Below are positions 1 through 7,450 of a stretch of DNA of 9,957 nucleotides, piece after piece. This DNA is from Victivallales bacterium Lenti_02 (GTDB lineage: Bacteria > Verrucomicrobiota > Lentisphaeria > Oligosphaerales > Lenti-02). Both the position numbers and the translations under genes were made by a program. The stretch is taken from contig LVAZ01000159.1 in the NCBI GenBank assembly GCA_001603055.1, positions 1-9,957 on the forward strand, in the 5' to 3' direction. How positions within the stretch are numbered: the first letter of the stretch is position 1; each line of letters starts with the position of its first letter. Under the pieces are notes generated by a model, which was not told the DNA's origin, did no database searches, and was given only the letters and a program-made list of their open reading frames with translations.

Positions 1-845
1 CCCGCCAGCAACGACCACCAGGCGGCCTGGCGAGCGTCGTAGTCGTCGAAATGGAGATGCCGGGCCACGTCCTGGTTGTAGAACCCGATCCGGAGGGCCT
101 CGTAGCGCGGTTCCCCATCGACGGTCGGCTTGGGCGGGTCGAGCGCGTAGTCGTGCTCGGCGAACAGGCCGTTGTCGTGATCGCGGGCGGCATGGGAGGA
201 CTGGTACATGTTGAGGTCCAGCCACTCGTCCTGGTGGAAGTAGTCCGACGAACGCCCCGGCCCGAGGGGATGGTAGGTGATGAGGTGGTTGCCGCCGTCG
301 CCGGCCCGCAGCCCCGCCGCCAGCGCCGCGATGAGTTCGTGCTCGGCCTCACTGTGGATGTTCCGGTCGCCGCCGAGAATCCAGATCAGACCGGCCTCCC
401 GGTAGCGCGCTCCCAGCCATTGGCCGTAGATTCTGACGCTGGCCGGGGTGAAAATGCTGTCCTTGCCCTGCCAGTGCCGGCCCCAGGTGGGCAGGAAGCC
501 GAGCAGGAGACCCTTGGCATTGGCCCGGCTGACGATGTAGTCCACATGATCCCAGTAGCCCTTGTCCCCGAGCGCGGGCTTGGTCGGGTCGCAGTCTACC
601 AGTGGCAGGTGACCGTAGGAGTTCGGCGTCTTCAGCCCGTCCTGTTCTGCCAGGGCGACCGCCTGGATCACGGTGAATCCCTTCCCGGCACGGTTGCCGA
701 GATAGAGGTCGGCCTCCTCGCGAGTCGTTCGATGGAACAGCTCCCAGGCGGTGTCCCCAAGCCAGAAGAAGGGGCGGCCGTCGGCATATTCCAACCAACG
801 CCGGTTGGCCGACACGCGGAGTTTGCATTGTGGATGGGCGGACAT
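1..845 (-). CDS. DUF4038 (GH140-like) glycoside hydrolase, 3' end cut by window edge
   Basis: Reading the minus strand from the ATG at 843-845 gives 281 uninterrupted codons that run off the left edge, so the C-terminus is missing. It begins MSAHPQCKLRVSANRRW. The DUF4038 family hallmarks are all present: FFWLGDTAWELF (residues 26-37), YWDHVDYIV (97-105), LPTWGR (118-123), ILGGDR (156-161) and DGEPRYE (243-249). D160 and E245 are the likely catalytic pair by analogy with GH140 apiosidase-type enzymes. No signal peptide is visible, so a cytoplasmic location is inferred. The ATG follows a GGAG at 855-858 with 9 nt spacing. The start lies 49 bp beyond the stop of the preceding gene, consistent with the last visible gene of the dehydrogenase-led operon. 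It is a close paralogue of the enzyme at 8356-9807. The true substrate is unknown; apiose-containing or other plant glycosides are possible. The collagen-binding-like C-terminal domain usual in this family would lie outside the window. Confidence 0.9.
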   Translation of the reverse strand, partial: MSAHPQCKLRVSANRRWLEYADGRPFFWLGDTAWELFHRTTREEADLYLGNRAGKGFTVIQAVALAEQDGLKTPNSYGHLPLVDCDPTKPALGDKGYWDHVDYIVSRANAKGLLLGFLPTWGRHWQGKDSIFTPASVRIYGQWLGARYREAGLIWILGGDRNIHSEAEHELIAALAAGLRAGDGGNHLITYHPLGPGRSSDYFHQDEWLDLNMYQSSHAARDHDNGLFAEHDYALDPPKPTVDGEPRYEALRIGFYNQDVARHLHFDDYDARQAAWWSLLA

Positions 846-894
846 GGGAAAGGTCTCCAAGGCGGAACACTGAGAAGACGGTGCGGTGCCCTTG

Positions 895-3651
895 CTAGTC
901 GGGGCGCGCGATATGCAGAACGGCATGCTTGGCCAGTGGCGCGGTCAACTGGCGGGCCGCACCGCCCGGAACGGGTTCTGCCGTTACCGTCTCGCCGGTG
1001 TCTGGATCAAGCCATTCGAGGTTCAGTTCGCCCCCGGCGGCGGCGAGGTCCACGGTCACCGTGCCGCCTTCGGGAAGATAGACGAGGTACTCGCGGCCGG
1101 GATCGGCCAAACAGTAGCCGGTCGATGCCAAGTCCTCGCGGGGCGTCATGGCGGCCAAGTCCAGGCGCTCGGCCAGGCTCCGCGCATATCCCAGGCTGCG
1201 GCGGATGGGGCCCCAGGACTCCGGCTCCGCCATCCCCAGCACCCGGTTGTCGTAGGGGTCCATAAAGAGCGGATTGTACCCGCGCACGAAGCTCTTCCAC
1301 ACCCAATCGGGAGTGCCGCCGATGCCCCAGAGGTGATCCGTGTCGGAAAGGACGATTTTTGAGCCATCGGCCGGCGGCGGATTGGTGCGGTAGTCGTAGG
1401 GGGCAGGCGCATCGGGATTGGGCGAGACCCAGTCGGCCGGGCTGGCGAAGAGATGGGCGTTGGTACCCCTTTTTCCCGCATCGGCGGAGTACGGGAAGGT
1501 CATCCCGACGGGGTGCTGGTGCGGCTTGCCCTGCTGATACGCCTTGATGAACCGGATCATGTGGTACTGCCACTCGACCGAGTAGATGCCGCTCTCGTTG
1601 ACGATTTCGTAGAGCACATTGTCCAAGTCATTCACGGCGTCGATCACCCGGCGGACGTAGGCTTCCTGCAAACGGGTGACTGCGGGCTGCTTCAGGGTGT
1701 GGATCGCCAGGCCGCGGCCATCGCCGTCGGCATCCCCGTCCAGGCCCTGGATGTTGTTCGCGGGGTGGAACGGATGCGAGGCCCAGGTGTTGGGCAGATG
1801 CTGCAGTCCCCAGCCCTCGAAGAGCATGATCCCGACGTAGATGCCGCGTTCCCGCGCCGCGCATACCCGCTGGCGGAGACGATCGAAATAGGCCGGGTCG
1901 AACTGGTGGAGATCGAACTTCGGGCGGCCGTCCAAAGCCGGGTCGGGACCGGTGCGCCGCCAAGGATGCGGCGCCACGGCATAGGTGTCGGCCTTGGTTG
2001 TGTACTGCGGCGTCGCTCCGACATCCCAGCGCGTCAGTTCCCAGCGCCACAGCCGGATGAAGTTGTGGTGGTACGCCTCGAGGAAATCGAGATAGGCCGG
2101 GAAATCGAACGGAGTGGGCGGGTCGCCGACGCCCACGTCCGCGAAGTTGTTCCAGGTGTGGGCGCCGGTCAGGTATACGGCCCGGCCCGTGGAATCGGCG
2201 AAATAGCGGCTGTTCCGGGGGTGGGCCCGCAAGGGCCCGGCGGTCGCTTCCCGCTCCTGCCGGTCGACGACCAGAACCCAGTCGTGGTCTTCGCCTGCGG
2301 ACGGCGGGACGAAATTGTGGATTGCAGCGGCAAGGCTGAACTCGCCAGCCGGCGAAGACGACCCCGTGCGCGGGTCGTACCACCGGGCGCGGAACGGCCC
2401 CTGCCCGAGCCCGGCGAGATTGAGCGCCACGGGCCGCCCCATGGGCGTGTATACCATGGCGTAGGAGCCGTCGGCGGCGCGGGTGGCCTGAAGGTGCCCA
2501 TCGTCGTCGCCGGGGTCACCGGCCAGGATGGACTGATCGGGGATACGGCTGAGGAAGGGGCGGGACTCGACGAGGGCGCGCAGGTGCTTCATCTGCTGCG
2601 CTCCGGGCGCGTCGAGGCGTTCGTACCACGGGATATGGGCGCCGAAGTGGTAGGTCTCGCCCCGGCGAATCCAGCCGATGAAGCTGCGGTGGCCGTAGGT
2701 GTGCCCGAGCCCCCCGGCAAAGACATTCCAGTAGGCCGCGCGGCGCACGTCCCAGGGGCGGACGCGACGATCCTGCGGCTCGTCCTTGTTCAGCGACAGC
2801 GACTCCTCGTAGGCGACTTCGGCATCGAAAGTCGGCTTCGGCGGCGTGCGGGCATAGTCCCTGGCGACGGTTTGCCAGTTGGCGAAACGGAACCGGGTGG
2901 TGGTCTGGACCATGTTGAAGTCCAGCCAGGGCTCGGTGTGCAGCCATTCGCCCGAGGAATGGTTGCCGCCGGGCGGGTGGAAGGTCATGAGAGTCGTCGT
3001 CCAATCGGCCTGGCCGTCGTAGGCGTCCTCGCCGTTGGCACCGTCGGCGATGCCTTCGGCCAGGGCCCGGACCAGGGCGAGACGGGATGGCGTATCGACG
3101 TTGCGGCCCTTCTGCCAGGGGTCGCCGCCCAGAACCCAGACAATGTGGGGTTCATGGCCGTAGCGGTTGCCGAGGAAATGCCCGTATCGGTAGGCGACTT
3201 CCGGGTTTCCGGCCATCCTGTTGCCGTCCTCGATGGCCTGCAGCCACATGGGCAGGGCCGCAAGGTAAAGGCCGTTGCGCCTGGCCTCGGCCACGCACCA
3301 GTCCACCTGGTCCCAGTAGTCGTCGTTGACCCCGGGCCCAAGGCGTGGGCGGGACCAGTCGTCGTCCACGAACGGCTCGAACCCGTAGGCGTTCGCGCTC
3401 GAACCGTTGTCGGGCCAGCGCACGATGACCGACTGAATCACGGTGAAGCCCTGAGCCGCGCGGGTGGCGAAGTAGCGGGCAGCCGACGGCTGGTTCGGGG
3501 TGTCCTCGCGCACCGACTTGCCGAACATGTGCCAGCAGGTGTCGCCCAACCAGAAGAAGGGCGCGCCCTGCTCCGTCACCAGGAAACGGCGGTTTTCGCT
3601 CACTCGCAGGCGCGGCATGGTGTTCGGGAGACGGGAGGCGGGCGTAGTCAT
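895..3651 (-). CDS. Two-barrel protein: DUF4038 (GH140-like) domain fused to a second clan GH-A-like glycoside hydrolase domain
   Basis: This 918-residue protein carries two candidate glycosidase modules. Residues 12-370 are a DUF4038 barrel (FFWLGDTCW 32-40, VWVLGGDP 171-178, FDAEVAYEE 275-283), with D177 and E278 as candidate catalytic residues. Residues 380-465 resemble the collagen-binding-like beta domain that normally ends such proteins (WYDPRTG, then DWVLVVDR). Residues 474-830 form a second barrel (NSRYF, YLTGAHTWNNF, RLWRWELTRW, YEIVNESG) whose Asn-Glu at 685-686 fits the acid/base of clan GH-A; SDTDHLWG (769-776) is a conserved-looking later strand. A small beta tail ends the protein. 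Residues 638-645 form an Asp/Gly loop that could bind calcium. No signal peptide is seen. The ATG is chosen because it overlaps the upstream TGA (ATGA) and has AGGAG 10 nt ahead; the frame stays open upstream only as a shadow of the preceding gene. Function is inferred from domains, and the second module's substrate is unknown. Confidence 0.92.
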   Translation of the reverse strand: MTTPASRLPNTMPRLRVSENRRFLVTEQGAPFFWLGDTCWHMFGKSVREDTPNQPSAARYFATRAAQGFTVIQSVIVRWPDNGSSANAYGFEPFVDDDWSRPRLGPGVNDDYWDQVDWCVAEARRNGLYLAALPMWLQAIEDGNRMAGNPEVAYRYGHFLGNRYGHEPHIVWVLGGDPWQKGRNVDTPSRLALVRALAEGIADGANGEDAYDGQADWTTTLMTFHPPGGNHSSGEWLHTEPWLDFNMVQTTTRFRFANWQTVARDYARTPPKPTFDAEVAYEESLSLNKDEPQDRRVRPWDVRRAAYWNVFAGGLGHTYGHRSFIGWIRRGETYHFGAHIPWYERLDAPGAQQMKHLRALVESRPFLSRIPDQSILAGDPGDDDGHLQATRAADGSYAMVYTPMGRPVALNLAGLGQGPFRARWYDPRTGSSSPAGEFSLAAAIHNFVPPSAGEDHDWVLVVDRQEREATAGPLRAHPRNSRYFADSTGRAVYLTGAHTWNNFADVGVGDPPTPFDFPAYLDFLEAYHHNFIRLWRWELTRWDVGATPQYTTKADTYAVAPHPWRRTGPDPALDGRPKFDLHQFDPAYFDRLRQRVCAARERGIYVGIMLFEGWGLQHLPNTWASHPFHPANNIQGLDGDADGDGRGLAIHTLKQPAVTRLQEAYVRRVIDAVNDLDNVLYEIVNESGIYSVEWQYHMIRFIKAYQQGKPHQHPVGMTFPYSADAGKRGTNAHLFASPADWVSPNPDAPAPYDYRTNPPPADGSKIVLSDTDHLWGIGGTPDWVWKSFVRGYNPLFMDPYDNRVLGMAEPESWGPIRRSLGYARSLAERLDLAAMTPREDLASTGYCLADPGREYLVYLPEGGTVTVDLAAAGGELNLEWLDPDTGETVTAEPVPGGAARQLTAPLAKHAVLHIARPD

Positions 3652-3666
3652 GGCAGCGCCACTCCT
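3648..3666 (-). promoter_or_regulatory. ATGA stop/start overlap with internal Shine-Dalgarno
   Basis: On the minus strand the stop TGA of the DUF5060 gene (3648-3650) shares bases with the ATG of the two-barrel gene (3649-3651). AGGAG (3662-3666) lies inside the last codons of the upstream gene, 10 nt before that ATG. This is the classic arrangement for translational coupling, so the two hydrolases are probably made together. It also fixes the start of the downstream gene. Confidence 0.85.
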
Positions 3667-6125
3667 TTGCGGATGTCGTCGGGACTCATGGCCCCGCGGC
3701 CGGTCACCCGGCTGCCGAAAATCTGCAAGCTGCGGATGTCGCCGCGGAACTGGCGGTCGAGACCGTAGCTGTGCATGGTCTGGTTGAAGTTGCCAATGGC
3801 CAGGTCGCGCAGGTCGGTGCCAACCGGGCCGTTGTGGTAGGTGGTCCGGCGGTCCAGCGCCACCTCCGCCGGGCCGGGCGCGTCCAGCGGTGGGCTGAAA
3901 TGCCAGCTCACGTTGTCCTGCGGCCTGCCGGCGTCGTAGGTCACCGCGAAGAAAGTCCATTTGCCCACCACCAGTCTGCCCGGGGAACTGTCGTTGCGGA
4001 TGCCGTCGGGCCATTGGTTGACGGCCAGGCGCAGGCGCCCGTCGGCGTGGCAGACGAGGTCGATCCCGTCCCCGTCCCGATTCAGGCAAAAGACCATGCG
4101 GTTGCCGCCCGAGCCGGTTTCGAGACTGGCCGGGCGCACCCAGCCGGAGATGGTGAACGAGCGCAGGCCGCGCAGTTCCTCGATCATGCCGCCGCCTGCC
4201 TGTACCCAGCCCCAGGGCGCCTCGGCGGGAAGCCGCAGGGTGCCGTCCGCGCCGCGCCGGGCGCTGCCGTGCAGCGTGAGCGCGGGCTTTTCGCCGTCGG
4301 CGAAGCCGATGCGGACCAATGGCTCAGCCGTCTCGTGCTCGGTGACAATCTCCGTCTGGGCCATGGCGACCCCGCCGCCCGCATCGGTGGCCGTGAGGGT
4401 GACGCTGTAGATGCCCGGTTCCGCGTAGGTGTGCCGGACCTCGCGGCCGGTGGCTTTGCTGCCATCGCCCAAATCCCAGTCCGTCCGCGCGGCGGTGGTG
4501 ACCGCCTGGAACGATACCGCCAGCGGCGGCACGCCTGCGGTCGGGGCCGCCAGGATGCGGGCTTCGGGCCGAAGCGCTTCGCCGGCGGCGTACGGCGTGA
4601 ACCGGAACACGGTGTCGGCCCGCACCGGCGCGACGGTGAACTCTCCGGGCTGGGCCGTGCCGGCGGGCATGACCGTCATCGCCCAGGGATCGATCATGTC
4701 CACTTTGTAGGGGCGCTCGCCGGCCAGTTGAACCGTCTCCGGCTTTCGCTGCAAGCAATAGACCAGGTAGAACTCGCCCGGTTTGGCCAGAACGAACCGA
4801 CCCTTGCCGTCCCCGAGGGGTTGGAGCTCGTGGAAGGGCGGCGCCTGCGCCATGAAGTCCTTCAGCCACTGGATGCGCTGCGGGCTTTCGCCGTGGAGCA
4901 CGCCACCCTTGGCCCACCAGAGAATGTCCTCCGGGTGCTTGTAGGTTTCGCCGTGGCCGACATAGCAGCCGCTCATCGTGCCGAGCCAGAACCGCTGGGT
5001 CATGGTTCGCCCATCGAGGTTGCCCCAGCCCTGCGGGACATTTCCTTCGTAGCGGCACTCGTCATAGAGCACGGGCTTGCTGTACTGGGCACGGAACCGC
5101 ACGCCGCCGTTCATATCCGAGGTTTGCAGGCTGGCGTGGGTCACCCAGGCCCTGGTGTGGTCGTACCATTTGTTGCCATTGTGGATGCCGCGCAGCCGTT
5201 GGTGCGGGTCTTCCCTCTGCAGAATGTCGAAGAACCGGTCCCAGTCCTCCCATTCCTTGTTGCCGCGATGCCCCTTGGGCCGGTTGGTCATGAAGTCGTA
5301 TTCGTTGGCCAGCGACCACCAGACGTTGCGGAACGCGCCGAGCCGCGCGATGCAGTAGCGCAGATAGCGATCATCCTCCGCCTTGCTCATGTCGGCGAAG
5401 CCCCAGCGGTCGTAGGGATGCCAGAGGATGAGGTCCGCCTCGATGCCGAGCCCCTGCAAGTCCAGGATGCGCTGCTCGAAGTGCCGCCAGAACACCGGGT
5501 CCGGCCGGCTGAAGTCGAATCTGCCATCCGCTCCCCTGGCGAACGCGAACCGCTCCGGCTCGTTCTGATTGTAGGTGTAGCTCTTGGGAAAGACGCAGAA
5601 GCGGATTTTGTTGAACGGCGACGCGGCCAGGGTCTCGAGCGTCTGCCGCTGCAAATCGCCACTCTGATGCACCCAGGCGTAGCAGGTCGTGCCGAACTGG
5701 TGGTACGGCGTGCCGTCGGCGTGGCGCAGGTAGAAGGTCTCGAAGACCTGGACCGGGCCATGGTTGCCGGGGGACGGCGCCGTGACGGTCAGCGAGCCGG
5801 CCTGCCCGTCCAATTCCGCCCGGTTGCTGGAGGTGAGGTACCGCCAGGTTCCCGAGCGGGGAGGCGAAAAGCGGATCTTGTACACGTCGTCGCCGTCCCA
5901 GAAGCCGGGCACTTCGATCGTCTGGTCGCCTTGCGTGAACCGCGCCCGCAGTTGCACGTCGGTGTACGGATTGCCGTCGGGCGGGCCGCGCAGGACCACG
6001 TCCGCATGGCCCCATTGCTCGACCGCCTGCACCGCGACGGCGGCAACCGCGCACAGGACGGAGGCGACCATGCGGGATCGCGGCCCTGTCGCCGGGTTGG
6101 TTTCGGAGGGAACGGCCTTGGTCAT
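3648..6125 (-). CDS. Secreted DUF5060 / GH-A-type barrel glycoside hydrolase with PKD and LamG domains
   Basis: This is an 825-residue multidomain protein. Residues 1-34 look like a signal peptide: R16/R18, then a hydrophobic run from about 19 to 33, with likely cleavage after AVQA. Residues 35-116 match DUF5060, a beta-sandwich that precedes GH barrels (GFWDGDDVYKIRFSPP, SGTWRY). Residues 124-430 are a DUF4038/GH5-like barrel: FGTTCYAW (144-151), SLANEYD (271-277) with N274-E275 as acid/base, and LYDECRYEGN (353-362) with E356 as the probable nucleophile. Residues 430-512 are a beta domain like the DUF5605 module of related enzymes. Residues 521-595 are a PKD domain (DWDLGDGS, HTYAEPGIYSVTLT). 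Residues 603-808 resemble a LamG/concanavalin-like domain (TISGWVRPASL, GKWTFFAVTYDAG). It likely cleaves a glycan outside the cytoplasm, with PKD and LamG helping carbohydrate or surface binding. It lies 24 bp after the dehydrogenase, with AGGGAG at 6133-6138 spaced 7 nt from the ATG. The exact substrate cannot be read from the sequence. Confidence 0.93.
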   Translation of the reverse strand: MTKAVPSETNPATGPRSRMVASVLCAVAAVAVQAVEQWGHADVVLRGPPDGNPYTDVQLRARFTQGDQTIEVPGFWDGDDVYKIRFSPPRSGTWRYLTSSNRAELDGQAGSLTVTAPSPGNHGPVQVFETFYLRHADGTPYHQFGTTCYAWVHQSGDLQRQTLETLAASPFNKIRFCVFPKSYTYNQNEPERFAFARGADGRFDFSRPDPVFWRHFEQRILDLQGLGIEADLILWHPYDRWGFADMSKAEDDRYLRYCIARLGAFRNVWWSLANEYDFMTNRPKGHRGNKEWEDWDRFFDILQREDPHQRLRGIHNGNKWYDHTRAWVTHASLQTSDMNGGVRFRAQYSKPVLYDECRYEGNVPQGWGNLDGRTMTQRFWLGTMSGCYVGHGETYKHPEDILWWAKGGVLHGESPQRIQWLKDFMAQAPPFHELQPLGDGKGRFVLAKPGEFYLVYCLQRKPETVQLAGERPYKVDMIDPWAMTVMPAGTAQPGEFTVAPVRADTVFRFTPYAAGEALRPEARILAAPTAGVPPLAVSFQAVTTAARTDWDLGDGSKATGREVRHTYAEPGIYSVTLTATDAGGGVAMAQTEIVTEHETAEPLVRIGFADGEKPALTLHGSARRGADGTLRLPAEAPWGWVQAGGGMIEELRGLRSFTISGWVRPASLETGSGGNRMVFCLNRDGDGIDLVCHADGRLRLAVNQWPDGIRNDSSPGRLVVGKWTFFAVTYDAGRPQDNVSWHFSPPLDAPGPAEVALDRRTTYHNGPVGTDLRDLAIGNFNQTMHSYGLDRQFRGDIRSLQIFGSRVTGRGAMSPDDIRKGVALP

Positions 6126-6132
6126 GGAAGAA

Positions 6133-6138
6133 CTCCCT
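6133..6138 (-). promoter_or_regulatory. Shine-Dalgarno of the DUF5060 hydrolase
   Basis: AGGGAG on the minus strand, 7 nt before the ATG at 6125. It sits in the 24-bp gap after the dehydrogenase stop. It supports this start and a shared transcript. Confidence 0.75.
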
Positions 6139-6149
6139 GCACTTGCTTC

Positions 6150-7346
6150 TCAACGTTGCCTGCGGGGGAGCGCCCCGGGCGCTCCGTGCGGCACGACCTC
6201 AACCTTGACGCACTCGTTCGGGTTGGTCACGATTCCCATCTTGGCCGCCAGTTCGTCCAGCCCCAGCCGGTGGGAGATCAGCGCCGCGAACGGATAACGC
6301 GGCGCCTGCTGCCGCAGAATATTCAGCACCGGCCGCCAATTGGTTCCGCAATGGAAGACCGAGTGGATATGCACGTTCTTGGACGCGATGTGCTTCATCA
6401 CGTTGAGCGGCACGGTCTTGTCCGTTTCCACCCAGTTGCCGACTTCGATCACCGTGCCCCCCTTCCTCACCATGTCCAACGCCTCGATGAAAACCTCGGG
6501 CTCCCCGGCCGATTCGATGACCAGGTCCGCGCCGACCCCCTCCGTCAACTCCCGCACCTGCTGAACGCGCGCCTCGGGCGAAGTCCGGGCGGCGTTGATG
6601 GCGACGTCGGCGTACATCTCCCTGGCCTTGGCCAGCCGGAGGTCGGCAAGGTCCGTGGCGATGCGCAGACCCGCGCCGTGGATGCTGGCCATGATGCCGT
6701 GCAGCAGCCCCAGAGGCCCATTGCCGAGAACGGCCACCGAATCGCCCGGCCCGAACCCCTCCTTGACGGCGGCAAAGGGCTGGGTCGCCCGGGCCAGCGA
6801 GTGGTAGGCCACGGCCATCTCCTCCACAAACACCGCGACGTCCGTCGGCAGTTCCTCGGGAATCTTGAACAGGGACGTGCCCGGCATGATGTACATGTAC
6901 TCGGCGAAGCCGCCGCGCAGATAGGGCGCGGTGTCCGCGTTCGGATGGATGCCGTAGGCCATGACCTGGTTATCGCAGGTCGTGTTGTTGTAATGGTGGC
7001 GGCAGTACCAGCAGGTGCCGCAGTTCACCTCGACCGCCAGCGCCACCCGGTCGCCGGGCCGGAGGGGCTGGTGGTCGAAATCCATCGATCGCGCGGCGTT
7101 CCCGCCGATCTCGACGATGGTCCCGACCACCTCGTGCCCGCCGATGTAGGGGAAGATCGACTGGCCGCGGATGGAGCTGGCCTCCCCCTTGAAAATGTGC
7201 TTGTCGCTGCCGCACACCCCCGCCATCTCGACCCGGAGAATCGCGGAGTCATGGTCGCATTGCGGATAGGGGTACGTCCGCATTTCCATCGTGCCCGGGG
7301 CCGTCATCGCAACGGCTCTGACTGCTGCTGGCTTGGCTGGGTGCAT
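6150..7346 (-). CDS. Zinc-dependent medium-chain alcohol/polyol dehydrogenase
   Basis: This 398-residue protein is a medium-chain dehydrogenase/reductase, the superfamily of sorbitol and threonine dehydrogenases. Catalytic zinc ligands are C45 (AGVCGSD) and H71-E72 (GGHEVVG), with E175/E176 as the candidate fourth ligand. A structural zinc site is visible as C109, C112, C115 and C124. The Rossmann fold carries GNGPLG (208-213), and D232 at the end of the second beta strand favours NAD(H) over NADP(H). It probably oxidises a hydroxyl of a sugar, polyol or sugar acid in the cytoplasm. As first gene of an operon with three hydrolases, its substrate is likely a product of their action (inference). 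The ATG is supported by GGAGG at 7353-7357, 6 nt upstream. At 398 residues it is longer than the usual ~340-350, through an N-terminal extension, an insertion around 84-93 and a basic tail ending PRRQR. The specific substrate is not recognisable. Confidence 0.93.
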   Translation of the reverse strand: MHPAKPAAVRAVAMTAPGTMEMRTYPYPQCDHDSAILRVEMAGVCGSDKHIFKGEASSIRGQSIFPYIGGHEVVGTIVEIGGNAARSMDFDHQPLRPGDRVALAVEVNCGTCWYCRHHYNNTTCDNQVMAYGIHPNADTAPYLRGGFAEYMYIMPGTSLFKIPEELPTDVAVFVEEMAVAYHSLARATQPFAAVKEGFGPGDSVAVLGNGPLGLLHGIMASIHGAGLRIATDLADLRLAKAREMYADVAINAARTSPEARVQQVRELTEGVGADLVIESAGEPEVFIEALDMVRKGGTVIEVGNWVETDKTVPLNVMKHIASKNVHIHSVFHCGTNWRPVLNILRQQAPRYPFAALISHRLGLDELAAKMGIVTNPNECVKVEVVPHGAPGALPRRQR

Positions 7347-7352
7347 CGGTGG

Positions 7353-7357
7353 CCTCC
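7353..7357 (-). promoter_or_regulatory. Strong Shine-Dalgarno of the dehydrogenase
   Basis: GGAGG on the minus strand, 6 nt before the ATG at 7346. It settles the start of the operon's first gene. The predicted leader from the extended -10 element is about 30 nt. Confidence 0.8.
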
Positions 7358-7384
7358 GCTGCTGCTGACAGGTGGAATGCCCTT

Positions 7385-7393
7385 ATTCTACCA
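7385..7393 (-). promoter_or_regulatory. Extended -10 promoter of the dehydrogenase-hydrolase operon
   Basis: On the minus strand TGGTAGAAT combines a TGn extension with TAGAAT, 5 of 6 matches to TATAAT. The bases 17 nt upstream (7408-7413) do not resemble TTGACA. Instead they abut and overlap the inverted repeats at 7411-7435. A weak -35 replaced by a binding site is typical of class II activation by AraC-family proteins. The assignment is inference from sequence. Confidence 0.55.
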
Positions 7394-7410
7394 TGATGAT
7401 TCCAGACATA

Positions 7411-7435
7411 CTTCCTTGAAACAGGAAGTTTCCTG
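7411..7435. promoter_or_regulatory. Overlapping inverted repeats, candidate operator of the AraC/MelR-like regulator
   Basis: Two perfect inverted repeats share arms. CTTCCT (7411-7416) pairs with AGGAAG (7423-7428), and CAGGAA (7422-7427) pairs with TTCCTG (7430-7435). Equivalently TTCCT occurs as a direct repeat 18 bp apart (7412 and 7430) around an inverted copy. AraC-family proteins often bind such paired sites. The block lies in the -35/-10 spacer of the regulator promoter and at the -35 position of the divergent operon, suited to self-repression plus operon activation. Binding is not demonstrated. Confidence 0.6.
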
Positions 7436-7444
7436 CGGGATACT
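7416..7444 (+). promoter_or_regulatory. Sigma70-type promoter of the AraC/MelR-like regulator
   Basis: TTGAAA (7416-7421, 5 of 6 to TTGACA) and GATACT (7439-7444, 4 of 6 to TATAAT) are separated by exactly 17 bp. Transcription would begin near 7451, the A of the regulator's ATG, giving a leaderless or nearly leaderless message. The CAGGAA-GT-TTCCTG palindrome fills most of the spacer, so its occupation should block RNA polymerase. Confidence 0.5.
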
Positions 7445-7450
7445 AAGGTT

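Noticed and set aside
51..1265. Open frame of 404 codons on the plus strand
   Set aside because: Antisense to the partial DUF4038 gene at 1-845 and the tail of the two-barrel gene; no motifs.
1453..3768. Open frame of 771 codons on the plus strand
   Set aside because: Antisense shadow of the two-barrel gene, low complexity, no domain.
3652..4089. N-terminal extension of the two-barrel protein
   Set aside because: The frame stays open upstream of 3651 but overlaps the LamG domain of the preceding gene and encodes a proline/arginine-rich sequence. The ATGA overlap with a Shine-Dalgarno supports the start at 3651.
6050..6075. Possible lipoprotein signal in the DUF5060 hydrolase (Cys25 after VL)
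   Set aside because: The residue before Cys is Leu, not Gly/Ala/Ser, and the Cys sits in the middle of the hydrophobic stretch; an ordinary signal peptide fits better.
7445..7448. AAGG as Shine-Dalgarno of the regulator
   Set aside because: Only 2 nt from the ATG, too close for normal use.
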